A stretch of DNA of 64,000 nucleotides, taken from assembly GCA_009599575.1 (NCBI GenBank), contig VWND01000008.1, positions 1,240,001 through 1,304,000 of the forward strand, in the 5' to 3' direction. This DNA is from Blumeriella jaapii. Taxonomy: Eukaryota; Ascomycota; Leotiomycetes; Helotiales; Drepanopezizaceae. Position 1 is the first letter of the stretch; each line of letters begins with the position of its first letter. Position numbers and translations under genes: made by a program. Positions 56,212-64,000 of the stretch are shown piece after piece. Under the pieces are notes generated by a model. That model did not search any database and was not told the origin of the DNA. It saw only the letters and a list, made by a program, of their open reading frames with translations.

Positions 56212-59200
56212 CTACGCCACCTTTGAGATCTTTTCCTCGCTTTCCAAGCCCGCGTCACCCAGTCTTTTCCTCCTCCGCAGTCCCAAAAAGCTTCTCGTCG
56301 TATGGATAGGAAGCTTCGCTTCCGCGTCCAGATCCCTCTTGAGCGCGTCTGGCTTGGCCCGTCTCTGTTTCCTGAAACGCGACCACTGATCGATGATGCT
56401 TTCCAAGCTGAGAGCGAGCGCGTACGTACCCAAGATGAAGACTATCGTGAGAATCGCGAAGCCGTTATTGCCTGCCTTGTTCATGAAGGTGGCGTGTTCG
56501 ATGGAGAAGAGTCCCTGGCATCACTCGTCAGTCAAGCGTGGGATGGACAAGAAGTGAAGGGCAAGCACTGACAGTGATGAACCCGAGCGGCAGGTATGCG
56601 ATGGTGATGTATGTCAGAATGCGAATGTTGTTTCCCTGCTTGATCGTCGTCTTGCTATCTCTCAGGGCCGTCTGACTATCCTGCACATTCGTGACCGTCG
56701 AGATCTCCCGTCTGGTCAGTCAGGCTCGTGCAAAAAGTGTGTGCGTCTACTCACGCCGTCCCGAAGCCCGGTAACCTGCCTAATCTTCAACTGCGTCCTG
56801 ATCTGCACGTCGCTCAGCATGCCAAACCGCTTCTCAAACTCCTCAAGCACGTTGTTGTATTCCTGCATCAGATCGACGTGCTGTTGCCCAGCCTCCTGCT
56901 TGATAGTCCTTTCCATCGCGTCTTGCGCTTTCTGTATCTGGGATAGCGACGCAGAGAGCCGGTCGTCGAAAACACGCAGCGCCTCTAGACCCCATAGCAT
57001 CTTCTTGAGTTTGTCAACTGCCTCGCTCGTTCCCCATTCGAGACCCTCCAGCAAGACTTTCTCGCCCAGGCCGACGATGATGTCAAGCCGGGAGAGGATC
57101 ATCTCGTACTCGGCGGCCAACTTCTCGCATAGATGGCCCAGAAGTATGAGGAAAGCTAGGCATCGGCTACAAGCTTGCTGATGAATGAATTTCTGGAGAA
57201 TGTTAGGGAGGGAGTGGATGGGCGAGCTTATGGAATCGGACTCGGTGAGGGAGGACCAAATGGAGCAGATCCAGAGGTGGCCGGAAGGGTCGCCGGTGAT
57301 GACGAGGGAGGAGCAGCGTTCTTCTACGATGACCGTCGGTTCCTTTGATCCACTGCTATTCTGGGCTTTGGTGCCGAATCCAAGTCTTGAGATGCTGATC
57401 GGGGGAAAGTCGCCGTTGTTGCGGTTCTCTTTGAACATTTCGAGATGAGCTTTCGAGAGGCTGACGGGACGGATGCTCCAACTGAATCAGTCTCAGTAAG
57501 CCATTCAAACGCCTAATCATTTCCATCGAAGACTAGCGGTGGGGGATACCGACTGAGAAATAGTGATGCTTGTAGTCCATATGGTCACTTCTCGATTTTC
57601 GGTAAAGCGGGATATGGATCCAAAATAGCTATCGAACGCATCCAACCCGTCCGGATGCCAAACATAAATAAAAGCGCCAACTAGGGCTGGAGAGCACTTC
57701 TCCGCAAATCTTCGCGAGTAGTTAGCTTGCTGTATCTGGGGATGCGAGGGACAAACTACTTACAAGATACGATGTTTAGACCCGACGTCTACCAACTGTT
57801 CACTTTTAGCGCATGCTGAGCAGAGGGCTTTTTTTCACTTACGCTATCATTCAGTCTCAAGAACAAAGACTTCCGGTAAGAATCCAGTTGATCATAGTTA
57901 TAGGAATCAGTAGCCTGCTTGACTGCAACAATCTTTGGATTTCGTTGTGACTCGACCCCGCCAAGCTTACCATTTTCAGGTATCGGGGGTCTTTCCAGTT
58001 CGGTGACGCTTTTTAGCGATAAATCTTTCGTCTTGTACGTAAAGTATTTGGTCAGATGAATGTCGAAGACGCTCAGGAACTGCAGGTCGCTCGCGGGCAC
58101 TTTACTCTTGATGCTCTCGGGTGTGTAGCCCAGATCTAGGATGATGTCCATGCGCTCTCGGCTCCTGAGGTATCTGCGAATGTCTTTTCGGAGAGGCACA
58201 TCTCTCGTTTGCTTCCCGTGGTACATCGCCGGCGTATCCTGTAGTGACTGAACCACCCAATCCTGCTCTCGTCAGCCAGGTCTTTGCGTTCTTCGCTAGT
58301 AGACAAATACGCTTACAGGATGGTATAGCTGAGTCGGTCTGCAGCTGACCCAATCGAATGCTCGAACCGAAAAAGTACTCATGTCTTCCTGCACCAAAAG
58401 CTGTCTCATCTGCAACAGATGGTCTCGGTTTGAGTCTTCCTGCAATTTCTTGATCTGTAGCAGAATGTCCCGAATGGATTCTTCTGGAGAGACTTCCACT
58501 ATGGCTTCTGAGTACCTTCGTTGTAACCTTGGAGACTCGTCGATCTCATGGATCGAGTGGCCCAACTCGTCCGCAGCTTCTTCCGTTATAGCTGACCGAA
58601 GCTTTCCTATAGATCATCAGCCGTCGGCGCTCATTTCTCTACTAAAAAGATTTACCTTCGGACTTGAGATCGATAAGTGTAGCACACACCACGCTCACAG
58701 GCTCTACATCCCACCACCTCCCCACCATGTTACTATCAGCGCGATCCCACGATGCCATAAGAGAATAGTCCGACATCAGGAACTGGTACAAACGCTCTCT
58801 CGCCGCCTTGACATCAGACTCGTCCGTCACCCTCAGGATCCCTTGGTGATTAGTGCACAGGAGCTCCCAAGGACCGTTCGAGGTCACTCGCAGCCCTTTC
58901 CACGACTTTGGCCCAGGACTGAACCTCGTAGTGCGTTTCCGCTGGCTGATTCGCTTTCGAGTCTGAGCTACGCGAGACAAGGCGAGACTAGCAGTGAAGG
59001 GGGTAGGGACGGCGTCGAGGCCCAGCTCCTCCATGAGGAGGAGGACCCTGTCAAGCTCCTCGCTCTCGACAGAGTACCACTCCACCTGACTTGTTTTCAG
59101 ACGAGAAACAAACTTTTCGAATCTTTGCTGCGCCTTGAGGACGTCCTGAACGTCGAGTCCGGAGTGTTCGAATCCATTGACGGGGTCGCCATCGCCATTG

Positions 59201-61035
59201 GTCCCGAATTTCTCGTTGCAGATGAGGAAAAGGCAGCTCAGGTGGAGCCACTGTAGAACGTCGTTCTTCGGCGTCGGGTCTTTGTCGCGAGAAGCACGCT
59301 TTTGCACTGCATCGTAGGCTCTCCTCAGCTTCGGGCCTGAGCATCAGGATCATGCAGTCAGCAGGCTATCTCGGGGAGTGCTTCGAGTTGACTTACCTAG
59401 CACGGAAGATTTGAAGTCGCCAGCCACGGCTAGAGGACAATGCTTCATCACATACCATACAGCTAAGGTTGCGTAGCAGGCCTGGTTGTATGACTGGTCA
59501 ACGTGCATGCGCACCCGATTCTGCTCGCACCTTTCGAGCCGCGTCGAGGGCTGGGTCTCAAAATCAGCTGGGTCTTCGTCACTCCGCAAAGCAAGAAGCA
59601 GTCTTCGCGGCTTCATGTCCGTGTTGATCAGCCAAGCCAGGCTTGCTCGGATGATCCTGCGAAGTTCGGATAGGTACTGTGCTCGCATGTCGACCAGTGT
59701 TCGGAATCTCTCAAACATGTCAGGTTCCAGATGCCGACTGTCTATGAAGTTGTAGACTTTCACGAGCGCCCGAATCTGGAAGCTGGGCGCACGTTAGCAC
59801 GTGTTCTGGATCGACTTTCGGCACGGCTTACAAGCTACTTTGAACATCCACATATTGCGGTGTCATGACATTACGGAGAAGAGCAATTTCTTCGAATTCG
59901 GGATGGGATGCGGAGGCTCTCTTGTTTTGCGTTTCACGGCGCTGGAAAGGGATGGATGAAACTCCAATGATGTGCTCAACGCATCTTCCCACGACACAAA
60001 CATCGACCGCCTCACTAGCCTCGTAGTTTGTGGAGCATGTAGCCGTCCATAACCTGTCCGTCATGTTCACCGACGTGTTGCAGGTCCCAAGATGATCTTC
60101 GAGGTCTGTGAATGTGGCCATGTCGAGTCCTGAACTCTGGCTGTCCAAACTTTGCAGGGCGTAGGTTGAGACGATGATGACAGGCTCGCCATCCCTGAAC
60201 TCGATCTCATGAACCGACGAGGTATTCACCTCCGTACCACTCACCTCATCATGGCCCACGCCGTGCAGCGGAGCGCTGAGGTCCTGCCGTATCCCATCGA
60301 TGAAGAGATGCATCTCCAGCCTTTTTTGGTATCGATCGCTGACACAATCTAAGCCGTTCCCAGCGTTCAAGGAGAACGTATCGGCATCGGCTGGTCCTCG
60401 ATTCGAACACGGACATCCGAACTGCACGATCCCACCAACCTTGAGCCGGGCGGTCTTCTTCTCCATGACATCGGTCGAGTCGTAATCGCTCAGCGAACTC
60501 TCGTTCCCCACCTCAGCCGGATGGCCTGGACTAGAACCCCATCTCGCACGAACGAAATCTGCTCGTAGGTCCCTGAGGTCCCGTCATCGTCGCCATCCTT
60601 CTGTCGCAGCACATACTTCGTATATGGCCATCTGAGATTGATCCAGCCCTGAGCCAGTCTCTCTCCGAGTTGCACGCTCGACTCGCTCTCGGCGTTTTGA
60701 AGGCGCGTGCCAAACGTGCCTTTGTTGCCAGACTCGTCTCTCCGCTGGGCTCTGGCCAAGATGGCGTCCGGGGTATTGGGGAACTGCCCTCGGACAAACA
60801 CCACACCGCACGTGTCATCTGGCGCGGTCAACTGTAGGAGCTCGTGCCAGTCGGTCACAGAGGCTGTATGGCCCTCTGCTCCAAAGTCGCTGGATTTAGC
60901 GGGATTGGACACCTCGCACGTCGCGAAGCATTGGGCTGCATTCGACGGTCAGCTCTGCACTGGAGAGTGCGGGGGGGTTGGCTCACATTTCTGGAGGTCA
61001 GCGAGCCATTCAAAATCGACCGAACGAAGATCCAT
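56212..61035 (-). CDS. CorA-like (Mg2+ transporter-like) fungal membrane protein, multi-exon
   Basis: About twelve exons. Supported exons are 60987-61035 (MDLRSVDFEWLADLQK), 59832-60935 (one frame break), 59397-59782, 58656-59336, 58317-58606, 57843-58262, 57764-57795, from 57709 down, then two more to the stop at 56212. Introns are 49-60 nt where exact. The long N-terminal part is a soluble alpha/beta region without a named domain. The C-terminal third is a helical coiled region followed by two membrane helices (ILTYITIAYLPLGFIT and FAILTIVFILGTYALALSL), the CorA layout, with the GMN selectivity motif not visible. The protein is therefore CorA-like, and ion transport is not assured. Near 60508 the run TGGGGAAC is one G short of the frame linking RLRWG to NESSLSDYD. 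One junction near 57.5 kb has no clean splice solution. Confidence 0.78.
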
Positions 61036-62300
61036 CTCGGTGCTTGATAGCCACGGTCCCAAGACAGGCAGAGCTGGAACATCTCTTGGTAGACGACAGG
61101 AACAAGATTGCAGCGGAGACGCTTCTTTCGGTGTCGTTAAGACATGATGAAAGCCTCCCTGCCACTTCCGCCTGCTGTGGCCCACGTCGAACTCAGGTGA
61201 ACGGCGGGCTGTCTCACGATTACATGTGACGAAGTCTGTAAGACGATTACAGGCGTGAAGCCGGCCGGGGGCTCTCAGCTTGTCAGCTTCGCCAATACAT
61301 GACTGTGCCGCATGCTTACATGCTTATGTGGCGGGGCAATTGCGCAGTACAGGCGGTATCACCAGAAATCCGGAGTCGGGGTGGCTCTTATGTGTTGAGC
61401 GTGGGAGCGAAGCGCAGCTAGACACTCTAGAGCATGCGTGTTCGTGATATTCCATCGCGAACCAACTTCTTGTTGATATTGATCTCGCTTCTGCTCGATC
61501 CCTTCTCACGACATCCATTGCAAATTACCAGCCGCGAATCCACGATAAGGCTGACGAGTAGGTACCTGAACTGTTGGTATCACAGGTGATCGTCCCTTAA
61601 AACTAGTCTTCTGCTCTGATTTTGGGTTGTAAGGTTGATTCTACTCTACGTTGTACATACAGTACAGACAGTGTGATACACGTGATCGAGTCACATGATC
61701 GAGACTTCCACTGCACTGTACTGTACTGCACTTACTGTACTGTACTGCACGTCCAGCTCCGACCAAACGCGTTGCAAGCTTTATCCCAAGCGCCATGAAA
61801 TCTAAAGTTGGGTTTTAAACAACGAGGTGATCTTTTTCTGGTCCACGTCCCCAGCGCCAAGTCTCCAGTCCTATTTTCAGGTGCTCGAAAGTGGACTTTC
61901 ATCAGCACTTACAGTATCCCACGGCCATCAGCCGCCAATCTCCTTCGAGCATGGCCTCCCATTGACAGCGACGGCGTTTTCCCATCCCGTCGATGTTGAG
62001 CAGTTGTTCCCGAGACTTCCGCCTTCACTGGCGACCACTCTCGTCACGCTACAGTACTGTACTACATACAGTAGCATCACAAGCCCTCTACAGCCAGATC
62101 CACTTGAATCGTGTGAAGATCCATCTCCTCTCCATGGTGTTTTGGTTGTGCGTGCTGTCATGGAGCGCCCCGCCTATCACGCCTGGTACTGAATGCATGG
62201 TTCGCTTTCTCGTGGACCGCAGCATCGGCAGTTTCCAAATGGAGTGGGTTATGTAAACAATGGCCAACTCACCAGGCGAGAGCAGCGGTCACGTGCGAGC

Positions 62301-62326
62301 GCTAAATCACGTGTGACTTAGCGCAT
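62301..62326. promoter_or_regulatory. Near-palindrome centred on an E-box
   Basis: GCGCTAA and TTAGCGC flank ATCACGTGTGAC, forming a near-perfect 26-bp palindrome with CACGTG near the centre, which suits a dimeric bHLH-type site. A second CACGTG lies 10 bases upstream. Confidence 0.5.
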
Positions 62327-62611
62327 GCTCGGACCACGCCGTTACCGTAGATAGAATTTCTTCCAACTCCAGCTTCACTTTCATTCATTTATTCGTCGTG
62401 CGTTCGTGCGTTCGTGTCTTTGAACCCACTCATGGCGGCTATTGGCCTATCCCACCCTCGACAGGCCTCTCTTGCAAAGACGACACCTCCCTTGGCATAG
62501 CTGATGATTGCTTAGGTCAGGTACCGACCACGGCTTCTGGTTGTCGCGGTCGCTGGTTGTCGCGGTCCTCTCTTGACTCGTCGGTCCACAGCGTGTGAGC
62601 ATGCGAGCATG

Positions 62612-62697
62612 CATCGACCATCGACTATCGACTATCGACCCTCGACCATCGACCCTCGACCTTCTACCATCGACCATTGACCATCGACCATCGATCA
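62612..62697. repeat. ATCGACC minisatellite
   Basis: About ten tandem units of 8-10 bases (CATCGACC, CTATCGAC, CCTCGACC, CATTGACC). It shares the core TTGACC/TCGACC with the array at 13656. Confidence 0.75.
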
Positions 62698-63497
62698 TCT
62701 CATCAGATGCTCGCTCTGCTTTTCCTCGCCGTCAGCGGTCGGTGAGATGCCCAGCTTTCACCCCGCCAATTGGCAGTGATCGCCAAGACCTCTACCAACT
62801 ATTCGTCGGCGGGATGGCACACACAATCGATACCTTACCTTGCCTACTGTCGGTATGTAAGAGAGATGCGTTAATCCATCCACACATGTCTCGGCTTTGC
62901 AACCTTTGCAACACCCTCCCAGAGGATTTATCGAAATCCTGAATGTCGGCTTGGCAAGTCTGGGCCATCCTCCTGTTCCTTCGTCCCCGCAAAAAAGGGC
63001 TTCCAAGCTCGCCGAAAATGCTTAGCCCTGGCTCGACATTTATAGCATCATGGACGTCACACCTAACGTACGGCACTGTGCAGTCCTGTACTGTTGCTCT
63101 CATTATCGGCGAGAGGATCCAACCAGGCCTGGCCGACCCTGCCACGCACCCAATCCCCCAGCTATATTCTGCCTCGGCTCATCCTGCGGCGATGGCAGGG
63201 CCTCCATTTTCCCTCCTCCCCTTCCTGCACGCCGCGGACCTCATGGGCGTGGGAAGGAGCGGCGCTGCGATGGGCTCTCGGGTCAGCCGGCGACTTCCTC
63301 TGCCCGCCTGCGACCTTCCGAGTATTTGACGTTGGGCTTCCCTCGCATCGTCTTCCGGCGTCCGTCTCTTCCGTGTCCTCCTCCTCATCCCCATCCTCCT
63401 CCTCCTCCTCCTCCTCCTCCCCCTGCTGTGGATCGTTTTCTTGGATGAGGCCGGACAGCAACATCTCTTACCCATTACCACCATTGTGAGGTCAGGT

Positions 63498-64000
63498 ATG
63501 AAGCTCCACGCTTTCCTCTTGGCAGCGGTGCCCGTGCCGGGGGCGACAGCGTTCGCGTTCAATCTCTACGACCTCGGTTTTCGAGGTCTCTATCCTCATC
63601 AGCATTTTCATTCCACGTCTCTGGAGCCGCTGAAGCCCGTGATCACGCAGTGGGACGACCGGTGCGACAACGGCAACCTGCTCTTCACCGTGCGCGGTCC
63701 TACGGTGCAGGGCGCGGCGCGGGGTCCCGTGATCACAGACGCAAAGGGCGAGCTGGTGTGGATGGACAACGACGAGTTTCACCAGGCCATGAACCTCAAC
63801 GTCCAGAGGTACAAGGGGGAGGATTACCTGACGTTTTGGACGAAGCACAAGAAGACCAAGAAGAACAGCCTCCAGAAGACGAAGAAATCGTTTGTCATGG
63901 TAAGCAGCACTTGGAGACTGGCCGATAAGCTGGGTGCGGGACTGACAGACGTGCTAGCTCAATTCGAATTACGAGGTCGCGCATCGCATCACGCCGGTTG
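63498..64000 (+). CDS. Arylsulfotransferase (ASST)-family secreted protein, 3' end beyond window
   Basis: Starts at ATG 63498. Exon 1 ends at 63900 (GTAAGC donor), and exon 2 starts at 63959 (GCTAG acceptor), joining SFVM to LNSNYEVAHRITPV. Signal peptide MKLHAFLLAAVPVPGATAFA. The diagnostic fungal ASST-family blocks are present: CDNGNLLFTVRGPTV, VITDAKGELVWM and NLNVQRYKGEDYLTFWT. These form the first blades of a beta-propeller. A Lys-rich insert (KKTKKNSLQKTKK) follows the FWT block and is unusual for the family. The frame also stays open through the intron to the window edge. Bacterial ASST moves sulfate between aryl groups; the fungal members are uncharacterised, so the reaction here is only inferred. 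Confidence 0.82.
   Translation, partial: MKLHAFLLAAVPVPGATAFAFNLYDLGFRGLYPHQHFHSTSLEPLKPVITQWDDRCDNGNLLFTVRGPTVQGAARGPVITDAKGELVWMDNDEFHQAMNLNVQRYKGEDYLTFWTKHKKTKKNSLQKTKKSFVMVSSTWRLADKLGAGLTDVLAQFELRGRASHHAG

Larger units (their letters stand above)
61036..63497. promoter_or_regulatory. Divergent intergenic region, motif-rich
   Basis: Separates the CorA-like and arylsulfotransferase-like genes, which are transcribed away from each other. It contains CACGTGATCGAGTCACATGATCGAG (61679 region), a dense TACTGTACTGTACTGCAC array (61714-61750), TACAGTACTGTACTAC (62049), an E-box palindrome (62301-62326), an ATCGACC minisatellite (62612-62697) and a TCC repeat (about 63384-63421). No convincing gene. 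Confidence 0.5.

Overview
The window is nuclear DNA of a filamentous ascomycete (Pezizomycotina). Many genes are interrupted by short GT-AG introns of about 45-120 bp. The products include a Tom1-type HECT ligase, a Gyp5-like Rab-GAP, 2EXR proteins, fungal CorA-like and arylsulfotransferase-like proteins, and small secreted cysteine-rich proteins. I could not place it more finely from sequence alone.

Layout. 1-17.1 kb is a housekeeping block: a giant HECT E3 ligase (minus strand, catalytic end cut by the window edge) diverges from a TBC Rab-GAP gene. 17.1-34.6 kb is AT-richer and gene-poor, and it carries relics: a 244-bp tandem repeat, a three-exon secreted Cys-rich mini-gene, a decayed cytochrome P450, a truncated tRNA-Leu, a short retroelement insertion with a 14-bp target duplication, a hypothetical gene, and three 2EXR genes of which one is broken. 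34.7-39.5 kb returns to conserved genes: ribosomal protein eS8, a BLOC-1 subunit 1-like protein and an MFS transporter. 40-46.4 kb is an accessory stretch: a fourth, interrupted 2EXR gene, then four tandem paralogues of a small secreted protein with one eight-cysteine pattern, then a larger secreted protein. 46.8-64 kb holds a peroxisomal ABCD half-transporter, a mariner-like MITE candidate, a FAD monooxygenase, an RBR ubiquitin ligase, a CorA-like membrane protein and the start of an arylsulfotransferase-family gene.

The best candidate for something undescribed is the four-gene secreted cysteine-rich family at 42.0-45.05 kb, all on the plus strand and all intron-free. Its spacing is C-X8-C-X8..12-C-X7-C-X19..20-C-X8..11-C-X5-CC.

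A caution: at least six conserved genes (TBC, MFS, ABC transporter twice, FAD monooxygenase, CorA, and perhaps HECT) are interrupted by one-base frame changes, two of them in G runs. Either the consensus contains indel errors or several genes are recently broken. Two ubiquitin ligases (HECT and RBR) lie in the window, but nothing suggests they are functionally linked.
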